Assembly: GCA_028752905.1 (NCBI GenBank)
Contig: JAQNBH010000021.1
Span: 1,148,501-1,212,500 of the forward strand
DNA: 64,000 nucleotides
Reading direction: 5' to 3'
DNA from: Cladorhizidae sp. MBARI D1340-BT2
Taxonomy: Eukaryota; Porifera; Demospongiae; Poecilosclerida; Cladorhizidae
This document shows positions 25,001 to 38,700 of this stretch, piece after piece. Each line of letters starts with the position of its first letter. Positions within the stretch are counted from its first letter, which is position 1. The translations under genes and the position numbers were made by a program. The notes below the pieces were generated by a model. That model did no database searches and had not been told where the DNA came from. It saw nothing but the letters and a program-made list of their open reading frames with translations.

Positions 25001-25718
25001 GGTAAGGTTTGCGATCTTTCCTGGCGTTTTCCAGTTGCCAAAGCGGTGGCCTGCCAGTGAAAAACAACTACATTTATTGATAATCTGTTGACATGTTGCA
25101 GATAAGGACCTTCTCTATCAGTTGACAAAATCTGGCACTTTGGTCTTGTTAATTAGGGCAGTTATGAATTGTAATCTTACTTGATGCTAAACATGTTAGC
25201 TTCGTAGATTATCCACACCACTGAATAGACTTGATGTATAGCTATTAAGATAGGACTCTCTAAGTGCTCTCTCTTGATACCAAACATCCATATATTCTGC
25301 ACACTTCACTGTAATGGACTTGCAAGATAGGTATCTCTCAGTGTTCTCTATCTTGAGCTAAACATGTTAGCTTCATAGATTCTCCACACTTCACTGAATA
25401 GAGTTGATATATAGCTCTAAAGGTAGGCCTCTCTCCGTTCTCTCTCTTGATACCAAACATCCGTATATTCTGCATACATAGAATCACAAGATAGGTTTCT
25501 CTATGTGTTCTCTATCTTGATGCTAAACAGGTTAGCTTCATAGATTCTCCACACTTCACTGTATAAACTTGATATATAGCTATTAAGATAGGTCTCTCCC
25601 TGTGCTCTCTGTTGATATCAAACATCCATAATATTCTGCACACTTCACTGTAATGGACTTGATATGATTCGAATGATAGGTTTCATTATGTGTTCTCTAT
25701 CTTGATATTTGCCCTAAT
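22083..25718 (+). repeat. Two near-identical dimers of 909-bp units (period 1,818 bp)
   Basis: Units start at 22,083, 22,992, 23,901 and 24,810. Here the linked D markers first appear: AAGGACC, GGCAC, GTAATC and the CACACCACTG 2-bp deletion. The first and third carry L cassettes; the second and fourth carry ATCTAAAAAA with CATCGAATAG and share AAACAAC (A at 23,248 and 25,066, exactly 1,818 bp apart). The unit at 22,083 also has the private TTGTATGTGCC. L cassettes joined to a D half show that the 5' and 3' parts of units have been reassorted relative to the left domain. Confidence 0.85.
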
Positions 25719-28700
25719 TTGGTCTATAATATGTTTCTCATTTTTTCCCAAAAAATCTTGTTATTTTGCCGTAAAGCTCATAACTTTTCTACACTTTACC
25801 CCAAAAAGATAATTTTTATATCATCGGATAGCCCTTCTAATTATCTGTCTTTTGTACGTGCCAAAATATTGAGTACTCTAAGTATTAGCAAGTTATGGTG
25901 ATTTGAAGTGGTAAGGTTTGCGATCTTTCCTGGCGTTTTCCAGTTGCCAAAGCGGTGGCCTGCCAGTGAAAAACCACTACATTTATTGATAATCTGTTGA
26001 CATGTTGCAGATAAGGGCCTTCTCTATCAGTTGACAAAATCTGGGACTTTGGTCTTGTTAATTAGGGCAGTTATGAATTGTACTCTTACTTGATGCTAAA
26101 CATGTTAGCTTCGTAGATTATCCACACTTCACTGAATAGACTTGATGTATAGCTATTAAGATAGGACTCTCTAAGTGCTCTCTCTTGATACCAAACATCC
26201 ATATATTCTGCACACTTCACTGTAATGGACTTGCAAGATAGGTATCTCTCAGTGTTCTCTATCTTGAGCTAAACATGTTAGCTTCATAGATTCTCCACAC
26301 TTCACTGAATAGAGTTGATATATAGCTCTAAAGGTAGGCCTCTCTCTGTTCTCTCTCTTGATACCAAACATCCGTATATTCTGCATACATAGAATCACAA
26401 GATAGGTTTCTCTATGTGTTCTCTATCTTGATGCTAAACAGGTTAGCTTCATAGATTCTCCACACTTCACTGTATAAACTTGATATATAGCTATTAAGAT
26501 AGGTCTCTCCCTGTGCTCTCTGTTGATATCAAACATCCATAATATTCTGCACACTTCACTGTAATGGACTTGATATGATTCGAATGATAGGTTTCATTAT
26601 GTGTTCTCTATCTTGATATTTGCCCTAATTTGGTCTATAATATGTTTCTCATTTTTCCCCCAAAAATCTTGCTTTTTTGCCGTAAAGCTCATAACTTTTC
26701 TACACTTTATCTAAAAAAGATAATTTTTATATCACCGAATAGCCCTTCTAATTATCTGTCTTTTGTACGTGCCAAAATTTTGTGTACTCTAAGTATTAGC
26801 AAGTTATGGTGATTTGAAGTGGTAAGGTTTGCGATCTTTCCTGGCGTTTTCCAGTTGCCAAAGCGGTGGCCTGCCAGTGAAAAACCACTACATTTATTGA
26901 TAATCTGTTGACATGTTGCAGATAAGGACCTTCTCTATCAGTTGACAAAATCTGGCACTTTGGTCTTGTTAATTAGGGCAGTTATGAATTGTAATCTTAC
27001 TTGATGCTAAACATGTTAGCTTCGTAGATTATCCACACCACTGAATAGACTTGATGTATAGCTATTAAGATAGGACTCTCTAAGTGCTCTCTCTTGATAC
27101 CAAACATCCATATATTCTGCACACTTCACTGTAATGGACTTGCAAGATAGGTATCTCTCAGTGTTCTCTATCTTGAGCTAAACATGTTAGCTTCATAGAT
27201 TCTCCACACTTCACTGAATAGAGTTGATATATAGCTCTAAAGGTAGGCCTCTCTCTGTTCTCTCTCTTGATACCAAACATACGTATATTCTGCATACATA
27301 GAATCACAAGATAGGTTTCTCTATGTGTTATCTATCTTGATGCTAAACCGGTTAGCTTCATAGATTCTCCACACTTCACTGTATAAACTTGATATATAGC
27401 TATTAAGATAGGTCTCTCCCTGTGCTCTCTGTTGATATCAAACATCCATAATATTCTGCACACTTCACTGTAATGGACTTGATATGATTCGAATGATAGG
27501 TTTCATTATGTGTTCTCTATCTTGATATTTGCCCTAATTTGGTCTATATGTTTCTCATTTCCCCCCCAAAAATCTTGTTATTTTGCCGTAAAGCTCATAA
27601 CTTTTCTACACTTTATCCCAAAAAGAAAATTTTTATATCACCGGATAGCCCTTCTAATTATCTGTCTTTTGTACGTGCCAAAATTTTGTGTACTCTAAGT
27701 ATTAGCAAGTTATGGTGATTTGAAGTGGTAAGGTTTGCGATCTTTCCTGGCGTTTTCCAGTTGCCAAAGCGGTGGCCTGCCAGTGAAAAACCACTACATT
27801 TATTGATAATCTGTTGACATGTTGCAGATAAGGACCTTCTCTATCAGTTGACAAAATCTGGCACTTTGGTCTTGTTAATTAGGGCAGTTATGAATTGTAA
27901 TCTTACTTGATGCTAAACATGTTAGCTTCGTAGATTATCCACACCACTGAATAGACTTGATGTATAGCTATTAAGATAGGACTCTCTAAGTGCTCTCTCT
28001 TGATACCAAACATCCATATATTCTGCACACTTCACTGTAATGGACTTGCAAGATAGGTATCTCTCAGTGTTCTCTATCTTGAGCTAAACATGTTAGCTTC
28101 ATAGATTCTCCACACTTCACTGAATAGAGTTGATATATAGCTCTAAAGGTAGGCCTCTCTCCGTTCTCTCTCTTGATACCAAACATCCGTATATTCTGCA
28201 TACATAGAATCACAAGATAGGTTTCTCTATGTGTTCTCTATCTTGATGCTAAACAGGTTAGCTTCATAGATTCTCCACACTTCACTGTATAAACTTGATA
28301 TATAGCTATTAAGATAGGTCTCTCCCTGTGCTCTCTGTTGATATCAAACATCCATAATATTCTGCACACTTCACTGTAATGGACTTGATATGATTCGAAT
28401 GATAGGTTTCATTATGTGTTCTCTATCTTGATATTTGCCCTAATTTGGTCTATAATATGTTTCTCATTTTTTCCCCAAAAATCTTGCTTTTTTGCCGTAA
28501 AGCTCATAACTTTTCTACACTTTATCTAAAAAAGATAATTTTTATATCACCGAATAGCCCTTCTAATTATCTGTCTTTTGTACGTGCCAAAATTTTGTGT
28601 ACTCTAAGTATTAGCAAGTTATGGTGATTTGAAGTGGTAAGGTTTGCGATCTTTCCTGGCGTTTTCCAGTTGCCAAAGCGGTGGCCTGCCAGTGAAAAAC

Positions 28701-30259
28701 CACTACATTTATTGATAATCTGTTGACATGTTGCAGATAAGGACCTTCTCTATCAGTTGACAAAATCTGGCACTTTGGTCTTGTTAATTAGGGCAGTTAT
28801 GAATTGTAATCTTACTTGATGCTAAACATGTTAGCTTCGTAGATTATCCACACCACTGAATAGACTTGATGTATAGCTATTAAGATAGGACTCTCTAAGT
28901 GCTCTCTCTTGATACCAAACATCCATATATTCTGCACACTTCACTGTAATGGACTTGCAAGATAGGTATCTCTCAGTGTTCTCTATCTTGAGCTAAACAT
29001 GTTAGCTTCATAGATTCTCCACACTTCACTGAATAGAGTTGATATATAGCTCTAAAGGTAGGCCTCTCTCTGTTCTCTCTCTTGATACCAAACATCCGTA
29101 TATTCTGCATACATAGAATCACAAGATAGGTTTCTCTATGTGTTATCTATCTTGATGCTAAACCGGTTAGCTTCATAGATTCTCCACACTTCACTGTATA
29201 AACTTGATATATAGCTATTAAGATAGGTCTCTCCCTGTGCTCTCTGTTGATATCAAACATCCATAATATTCTGCACACTTCACTGTAATGGACTTGATAT
29301 GATTCGAATGATAGGTTTCATTATGTGTTCTCTATCTTGATATTTGCCCTAATTTGGTCTATATGTTTCTCATTTCCCCCCCAAAAATCTTGTTATTTTG
29401 CCGTAAAGCTCATAACTTTTCTACACTTTATTCCAAAAAGAAAATTTTTATATCACCGGATAGCCCTTCTAATTATCTGTCTTTTGTACGTGCCAAAATT
29501 TTGTGTACTCTAAGTATTAGCAAGTTATGGTGATTTGAAGTGGTAAGGTTTGCGATCTTTCCTGGCGTTTTCCAGTTGCCAAAGCGGTGGCCTGCCAGTG
29601 AAAAACCACTACATTTATTGATAATCTGTTGACATGTTGCAGATAAGGACCTTCTCTATCAGTTGACAAAATCTGGCACTTTGGTCTTGTTAATTAGGGC
29701 AGTTATGAATTGTAATCTTACTTGATGCTAAACATGTTAGCTTCGTAGATTATCCACACCACTGAATAGACTTGATGTATAGCTATTAAGATAGGACTCT
29801 CTAAGTGCTCTCTCTTGATACCAAACATCCATATATTCTGCACACTTCACTGTAATGGACTTGCAAGATAGGTATCTCTCAGTGTTCTCTATCTTGAGCT
29901 AAACATGTTAGCTTCATAGATTCTCCACACTTCACTGAATAGAGTTGATATATAGCTCTAAAGGTAGGCCTCTCTCCGTTCTCTCTCTTGATACCAAACA
30001 TCCGTATATTCTGCATACATAGAATCACAAGATAGGTTTCTCTATGTGTTCTCTATCTTGATGCTAAACAGGTTAGCTTCATAGATTCTCCACACTTCAC
30101 TGTATAAACTTGATATATAGCTATTAAGATAGGTCTCTCCCTGTGCTCTCTGTTGATATCAAACATCCATAATATTCTGCACACTTCACTGTAATGGACT
30201 TGATATGATTCGAATGATAGGTTTCATTATGTGTTCTCTATCTTGATATTTGCCCTAAT
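25719..30259 (+). repeat. Five-unit block, copy 1a (period 4,541 bp)
   Basis: Units start at 25,719 (S, 911 bp), 26,630 (P cassette, 909), 27,539 (F, 906), 28,445 (P-like, T6C4A5, 909) and 29,354 (F, 906). The pairs at 26,630 and 28,445 form a 1,815-bp dimer repeat. Units just before F units carry GTTATC and AAACCGG in sub-repeats B and C. All but the first have the D-type 3' half. Compared with its three relatives, this block is odd at 26,460, 26,656, 27,256 and 27,281. The 27,281 change (AAACATACG) is unique in the window. Confidence 0.88.
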
Positions 30260-33200
30260 TTGGTCTATAATATGTTTCTCATTTTTTCCCAAAAAATCTT
30301 GTTATTTTGCCGTAAAGCTCATAACTTTTCTACACTTTACCCCAAAAAGATAATTTTTATATCATCGGATAGCCCTTCTAATTATCTGTCTTTTGTACGT
30401 GCCAAAATATTGAGTACTCTAAGTATTAGCAAGTTATGGTGATTTGAAGTGGTAAGGTTTGCGATCTTTCCTGGCGTTTTCCAGTTGCCAAAGCGGTGGC
30501 CTGCCAGTGAAAAACCACTACATTTATTGATAATCTGTTGACATGTTGCAGATAAGGGCCTTCTCTATCAGTTGACAAAATCTGGGACTTTGGTCTTGTT
30601 AATTAGGGCAGTTATGAATTGTACTCTTACTTGATGCTAAACATGTTAGCTTCGTAGATTATCCACACTTCACTGAATAGACTTGATGTATAGCTATTAA
30701 GATAGGACTCTCTAAGTGCTCTCTCTTGATACCAAACATCCATATATTCTGCACACTTCACTGTAATGGACTTGCAAGATAGGTATCTCTCAGTGTTCTC
30801 TATCTTGAGCTAAACATGTTAGCTTCATAGATTCTCCACACTTCACTGAATAGAGTTGATATATAGCTCTAAAGGTAGGCCTCTCTCTGTTCTCTCTCTT
30901 GATACCAAACATCCGTATATTCTGCATACATAGAATCACAAGATAGGTTTCTCTATGTGTTCTCTATCTTGATGCTAAACAGGTTAGCTTCATAGATTCT
31001 TCACACTTCACTGTATAAACTTGATATATAGCTATTAAGATAGGTCTCTCCCTGTGCTCTCTGTTGATATCAAACATCCATAATATTCTGCACACTTCAC
31101 TGTAATGGACTTGATATGATTCGAATGATAGGTTTCATTATGTGTTCTCTATCTTGATATTTGCCCTAATTTGGTCTATAATATGTTTCTCATTTTCCCC
31201 CCAAAAATCTTGCTTTTTTGCCGTAAAGCTCATAACTTTTCTACACTTTATCTAAAAAAGATAATTTTTATATCACCGAATAGCCCTTCTAATTATCTGT
31301 CTTTTGTACGTGCCAAAATTTTGTGTACTCTAAGTATTAGCAAGTTATGGTGATTTGAAGTGGTAAGGTTTGCGATCTTTCCTGGCGTTTTCCAGTTGCC
31401 AAAGCGGTGGCCTGCCAGTGAAAAACCACTACATTTATTGATAATCTGTTGACATGTTGCAGATAAGGACCTTCTCTATCAGTTGACAAAATCTGGCACT
31501 TTGGTCTTGTTAATTAGGGCAGTTATGAATTGTAATCTTACTTGATGCTAAACATGTTAGCTTCGTAGATTATCCACACCACTGAATAGACTTGATGTAT
31601 AGCTATTAAGATAGGACTCTCTAAGTGCTCTCTCTTGATACCAAACATCCATATATTCTGCACACTTCACTGTAATGGACTTGCAAGATAGGTATCTCTC
31701 AGTGTTCTCTATCTTGAGCTAAACATGTTAGCTTCATAGATTCTCCACACTTCACTGAATAGAGTTGATATATAGCTCTAAAGGTAGGCCTCTCTCCGTT
31801 CTCTCTCTTGATACCAAACATCCGTATATTCTGCATACATAGAATCACAAGATAGGTTTCTCTATGTGTTATCTATCTTGATGCTAAACCGGTTAGCTTC
31901 ATAGATTCTCCACACTTCACTGTATAAACTTGATATATAGCTATTAAGATAGGTCTCTCCCTGTGCTCTCTGTTGATATCAAACATCCATAATATTCTGC
32001 ACACTTCACTGTAATGGACTTGATATGATTCGAATGATAGGTTTCATTATGTGTTCTCTATCTTGATATTTGCCCTAATTTGGTCTATATGTTTCTCATT
32101 TCCCCCCCAAAAATCTTGTTATTTTGCCGTAAAGCTCATAACTTTTCTACACTTTATCCCAAAAAGAAAATTTTTATATCACCGGATAGCCCTTCTAATT
32201 ATCTGTCTTTTGTACGTGCCAAAATTTTGTGTACTCTAAGTATTAGCAAGTTATGGTGATTTGAAGTGGTAAGGTTTGCGATCTTTCCTGGCGTTTTCCA
32301 GTTGCCAAAGCGGTGGCCTGCCAGTGAAAAACCACTACATTTATTGATAATCTGTTGACATGTTGCAGATAAGGACCTTCTCTATCAGTTGACAAAATCT
32401 GGCACTTTGGTCTTGTTAATTAGGGCAGTTATGAATTGTAATCTTACTTGATGCTAAACATGTTAGCTTCGTAGATTATCCACACCACTGAATAGACTTG
32501 ATGTATAGCTATTAAGATAGGACTCTCTAAGTGCTCTCTCTTGATACCAAACATCCATATATTCTGCACACTTCACTGTAATGGACTTGCAAGATAGGTA
32601 TCTCTCAGTGTTCTCTATCTTGAGCTAAACATGTTAGCTTCATAGATTCTCCACACTTCACTGAATAGAGTTGATATATAGCTCTAAAGGTAGGCCTCTC
32701 TCCGTTCTCTCTCTTGATACCAAACATCCGTATATTCTGCATACATAGAATCACAAGATAGGTTTCTCTATGTGTTCTCTATCTTGATGCTAAACAGGTT
32801 AGCTTCATAGATTCTCCACACTTCACTGTATAAACTTGATATATAGCTATTAAGATAGGTCTCTCCCTGTGCTCTCTGTTGATATCAAACATCCATAATA
32901 TTCTGCACACTTCACTGTAATGGACTTGATATGATTCGAATGATAGGTTTCATTATGTGTTCTCTATCTTGATATTTGCCCTAATTTGGTCTATAATATG
33001 TTTCTCATTTTTTCCCCAAAAATCTTGCTTTTTTGCCGTAAAGCTCATAACTTTTCTACACTTTATCTAAAAAAGATAATTTTTATATCACCGAATAGCC
33101 CTTCTAATTATCTGTCTTTTGTACGTGCCAAAATTTTGTGTACTCTAAGTATTAGCAAGTTATGGTGATTTGAAGTGGTAAGGTTTGCGATCTTTCCTGG

Positions 33201-34805
33201 CGTTTTCCAGTTGCCAAAGCGGTGGCCTGCCAGTGAAAAACCACTACATTTATTGATAATCTGTTGACATGTTGCAGATAAGGACCTTCTCTATCAGTTG
33301 ACAAAATCTGGCACTTTGGTCTTGTTAATTAGGGCAGTTATGAATTGTAATCTTACTTGATGCTAAACATGTTAGCTTCGTAGATTATCCACACCACTGA
33401 ATAGACTTGATGTATAGCTATTAAGATAGGACTCTCTAAGTGCTCTCTCTTGATACCAAACATCCATATATTCTGCACACTTCACTGTAATGGACTTGCA
33501 AGATAGGTATCTCTCAGTGTTCTCTATCTTGAGCTAAACATGTTAGCTTCATAGATTCTCCACACTTCACTGAATAGAGTTGATATATAGCTCTAAAGGT
33601 AGGCCTCTCTCTGTTCTCTCTCTTGATACCAAACATCCGTATATTCTGCATACATAGAATCACAAGATAGGTTTCTCTATGTGTTATCTATCTTGATGCT
33701 AAACCGGTTAGCTTCATAGATTCTCCACACTTCACTGTATAAACTTGATATATAGCTATTAAGATAGGTCTCTCCCTGTGCTCTCTGTTGATATCAAACA
33801 TCCATAATATTCTGCACACTTCACTGTAATGGACTTGATATGATTCGAATGATAGGTTTCATTATGTGTTCTCTATCTTGATATTTGCCCTAATTTGGTC
33901 TATATGTTTCTCATTTCCCCCCCAAAAATCTTGTTATTTTGCCGTAAAGCTCATAACTTTTCTACACTTTATCCCAAAAAGAAAATTTTTATATCACCGG
34001 ATAGCCCTTCTAATTATCTGTCTTTTGTACGTGCCAAAATTTTTAGTACTCTAAGTATTAGCAAGTTATGGTGATTTGAAGTGGTAAGGTTTGCGATCTT
34101 TCCTGGCGTTTTCCAGTTGCCAAAGCGGTGGCCTGCCAGTGAAAAACCACTACATTTATTGATAATCTGTTGACATGTTGCAGATAAGGGCCTTCTCTAT
34201 CAGTTGACAAAATCTGGGACTTTGGTCTTGTTAATTAGGGCAGTTATGATTTGTACTACTCTTACTTGATGCTAAACATGTTAGCTTCGTAGATTATCCA
34301 CACTTCACTGAATAGACTTGATGTATAGCTATTAAGATAGGACTCTCTAAGTGCTCTCACTTGATACCAAACATCCATATATTCTGCACACTTCACTGTA
34401 ATGGACTTGCAAGATAGGTATCTCTCAGTGTTCTCTATCTTGAGCTAAACATGTTAGCTTCATAGATTCTCCACACTTCACTGAATAGACTTGATATATA
34501 GCTCTAAAGGTAGGCCTCTCTCTGTTCTCTCTCTTGATACCAAACGTCCGTATATTCTGCATACATAGAATCACAAGATAGGTTTCTCTATGTGTTCTCT
34601 ATCTTGATGCTAAACAGGTTAGCTTCATAGATTCTCCACACTTCACTGTATAAACTTGATATATAGCTATTAAGATATGTCTCTCCCTGTGCTCTCTGTT
34701 GATATCAAACATCCATAATATTCTGCACACTTCACTGTAATGGACTTGATATGATTCGAATGATAGGTTTCATTATGTGTTCTCTATCTTGATATTTGCC
34801 CTAAT
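30260..34805 (+). repeat. Five-unit block, copy 1b
   Basis: Units start at 30,260 (S), 31,171 (P), 32,080 (F), 32,986 (P-like) and 33,895 (F cassette). It follows copy 1a at +4,541 but carries ATTCTTCACAC (T at 31,001). The last unit changes after the 5' cassette: it reads TTTTTAG instead of TTTTGTG, returns to AAGGGCC and GGGAC, and gains ATTTGTACTACTC (+3), CTCTCACTTG, TAGACTT and ACGTCCG, making it 911 bp. It is thus a chimera between the F units and the following family. Confidence 0.87.
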
Positions 34806-35716
34806 TTGGTCTATATGTTTCTCATTTTTTCCCCAAAAATCTTGCTTTTTTGCCGTAAAGCTCATAACATTTTCACACTTTACCCAAAAAAGATAATATT
34901 TATATCACTGGATAGCCCTTCTAATTATCTGTCTTTTGTACGTGCCAAAATTTTTAGTACTCTAAGTATTAGCAAGTTATGGTGATTTGAAGTGGTAAGG
35001 TTTGCGATCTTTCCTGGCGTTTTCCAGTTGCCAAAGCGGTGGCCTGCCAGTGAAAAACCACTACATTTATTGATAATCTGTTGACATGTTGCAGATAAGG
35101 GCCTTCTCTATCAGTTGACAAAATCTGGGACTTTGGTCTTGTTAATTAGGGCAGTTATGATTTGTACTACTCTTACTTGATGCTAAACATGTTAGCTTCG
35201 TAGATTATCCACACTTCACTGAATAGACTTGATGTATAGCTATTAAGATAGGACTCTCTAAGTGCTCTCACTTGATACCAAACATCCATATATTCTGCAC
35301 ACTTCACTGTAATGGACTTGCAAGATAGGTATCTCTCAGTGTTCTCTATCTTGAGCTAAACATGTTAGCTTCATAGATTCTCCACACTTCACTGAATAGA
35401 CTTGATATATAGCTCTAAAGGTAGGCCTCTCTCTGTTCTCTCTCTTGATACCAAACGTCCGTATATTCTGCATACATAGAATCACAAGATAGGTTTCTCT
35501 ATGTGTTCTCTATCTTGATGCTAAACAGGTTAGCTTCATAGATTCTCCACACTTCACTGTATAAACTTGATATATAGCTATTAAGATAGGTCTCTCCCTG
35601 TGCTCTCTGTTGATATCAAACATCCATAATATTCTGCACACTTCACTGTAATGGACTTGATATGATTCGAATGATAGGTTTCATTATGTGTTCTCTATCT
35701 TGATATTTGCCCTAAT
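34806..35716 (+). repeat. Most divergent satellite unit, copy 1
   Basis: Its 5' cassette differs more than any other: the ATA deletion, T6C4A5, GCTTTTTT, CATAACATTTTCACAC for CATAACTTTTCTACAC, TTACCCAAAAAAG, ATAATATTTATATCACTGG and TTTTTAG. Downstream it matches the preceding unit (ATTTGTACTACTC, CTCTCACTTG, TAGACTT, ACGTCCG). Length is 911 because the ATA loss and ACT gain cancel. The unit just upstream has AAGATATGT (T at 34,678), private to this copy. Confidence 0.9.
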
Positions 35717-38700
35717 TTGGTCTATAATATGTTTCTCATTTCCCCCCCAAAAATCTTGTTATTTTGCCGTAAAGCTCATAACTTTTCTACACTTTACCCC
35801 AAAAAGATAATTTTTATATCACCGAATAGCCCTTCTAATTATCTGTCTTTTGTACGTGCCAAAATATTGTGTACTCTAAGTATTAGCAAGTTATGCTGAT
35901 TTGAAGTGGTAAGGTTTGCGATCTTTCCTGGCGTTTTCCAGTTGCCAAAGCGGTGGCCTGCCAGTGAAAAACCACTACATTTATTGATAATCTGTTGACA
36001 TGTTGCAGATAAGGGCCTTCTCTATCAGTTGACAAAATCTGGGACTTTGGTCTTGTTAATTAGGGCAGTTATGAATTGTACTCTTACTTGATGCTAAACA
36101 TGTTAGCTTCGTAGATTATCCACACTTCACTGAATAGACTTGATGTATAGCTATTAAGATAGGACTCTCTAAGTGCTCTCTCTTGATACCAAACATCCAT
36201 ATATTCTGCACACTTCACTGTAATGGACTTGCAAGATAGGTATCTCTCAGTGTTCTCTATCTTGAGCTAAACATGTTAGCTTCATAGATTCTCCACACTT
36301 CACTGAATAGACTTGATATATAGCTCTAAAGGTAGGCCTCTCTCTGTTCTCTCTCTTGATACCAAACGTCCGTATATTCTGCATACATAGAATCACAAGA
36401 TAGGTTTCTCTATGTGTTCTCTATCTTGATGCTAAACAGGTTAGCTTCATAGATTCTCCACACTTCACTGTATAAACTTGATATATAGCTATTAAGATAG
36501 GTCTCTCCCTGTGCTCTCTGTTGATATCAAACATCCATAATATTCTGCACACTTCACTGTAATGGACTTGATATGATTCGAATGATAGGTTTCATTATGT
36601 GTTCTCTATCTTGATATTTGCCCTAATTTGGTCTATAATATGTTTCTCATTTTCCCCCCAAAAATCTTGTTATTTTGCCGTAAAGCTCATAACTTTTCTA
36701 CACTTTACCCCAAAAAGATAATTTTTATATCACCGAATAGCCCTTCTAATTATCTGTCTTTTGTACGTGCCAAAATATTGTGTACTCTAAGTATTAGCAA
36801 GTTATGGTGATTTGAAGTGGTGAGGTTTGCGATCTTTCCTGGCGTTTTCCAGTTGCCAAAGCGGTGGCCTGCCAGTAAAAAACCACTACATTTATTGATA
36901 ATCTGTTGACATGTTGCAGATAAGGGCCTTCTCTATCAGTTGACAAAATCTGGGACTTTGGTCTTGTTAATTAGGGCAGTTATGAATTGTAATCTTACTT
37001 GATGCTAAACATGTTAGCTTCGTAGATTATCCACACCACTGAATAGACTTGATGTATAGCTATTAAGATAGGACTCTCTAAGTGCTCTCTCTTGATACCA
37101 AACATCCATATATTCTGCACACTTCACTGTAATGGACTTGCAAGATAGGTATCTCTCAGTGTTCTCTATCTTGAGCTAAACATGTTAGCTTCATAGATTC
37201 TCCACACTTCACTGAATAGACTTGATATATAGCTCTAAAGGTAGGCCTCTCTCTGTTCTCTCTCTTGATACCAAACGTCCGTATATTCTGCATACATAGA
37301 ATCACAAGATAGGTTTCTCTATGTGTTCTCTATCTTGATGCTAAACAGGTTAGCTTCATAGATTCTCCACACTTCACTGTATAAACTTGATATATAGCTA
37401 TTAAGATAGGTCTCTCCCTGTGCTCTCTGTTGATATCAAACATCCATAATATTCTGCACACTTCACTGTAATGGACTTGATATGATTCGAATGATAGGTT
37501 TCATTATGTGTTCTCTATCTTGATATTTGCCCTAATTTGGTCTATAATATGTTTCTCATTTCCCCCCCAAAAATCTTGTTATTTTGCCGTAAAGCTCATA
37601 ACTTTTCTACACTTTACCCCAAAAAGATAATTTTTATATCACCGAATAGCCCTTCTAATTATCTGTCTTTTGTACGTGCCAAAATATTGTGTACTCTAAG
37701 TATTAGCAAGTTATGGTGATTTGAAGTGGTGAGGTTTGCGATCTTTCCTGGCGTTTTCCAGTTGCCAAAGCGGTGGCCTGCCAGTAAAAAAACACTACAT
37801 TTATTGATAATCTGTTGACATGTTGCAGATAAGGGCCTTCTCTATCAGTTGACAAAATCTGGGACTTTGGTCTTGTTAATTAGGGCAGTTATGAATTGTA
37901 ATCTTACTTGATGCTAAACATGTTAGCTTCGTAGATTATCCACACCACTGAATAGACTTGATGTATAGCTATTAAGATAGGACTCTCTAAGTGCTCTCTC
38001 TTGATACCAAACATCCATATATTCTGCACACTTCACTGTAATGGACTTGCAAGATAGGTATCTCTCAGTGTTCTCTATCTTGAGCTAAACATGTTAGCTT
38101 CATAGATTCTCCACACTTCACTGAATAGACTTGATATATAGCTCTAAAGGTAGGCCTCTCTCTGTTCTCTCTCTTGATACCAAACGTCCGTATATTCTGC
38201 ATACATAGAATCACAAGATAGGTTTCTCTATGTGTTCTCTATCTTGATGCTAAACAGGTTAGCTTCATAGATTCTCCACACTTCACTGTATAAACTTGAT
38301 ATATAGCTATTAAGATAGGTCTCTCCCTGTGCTCTCTGTTGATATCAAACATCCATAATATTCTGCACACTTCACTGTAATGGACTTGATATGATTCGAA
38401 TGATAGGTTTCATTATGTGTTCTCTATCTTGATATTTGCCCTAATTTGGTCTATAATATGTTTCTCATTTTCCCCCCAAAAATCTTGTTATTTTGCCGTA
38501 AAGCTCATAACGTTTCTACACTTTACCCCAAAAAGATAATTTTTATATCACCGAATAGCCCTTCTAATTATCTGTCTTTTGTACGTGCCAAAATATTGTG
38601 TACTCTAAGTATTAGCAAGTTATGGTGATTTGAGTGGTAAGGTTTGCGATCTTTCCTGGCGTTTTCCAGTTGCCAAAGCGGTGGCCTGCCAGTAAAAAAC

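Noticed and set aside
27510..27698. A 62-codon hydrophobic open frame in F units (27,510, 29,325, 32,051 and others)
   Set aside because: It begins at GTG, spans the border between two units, exists only where ATA is missing, and has no recognisable motif beyond chance hydrophobicity from T-rich DNA.
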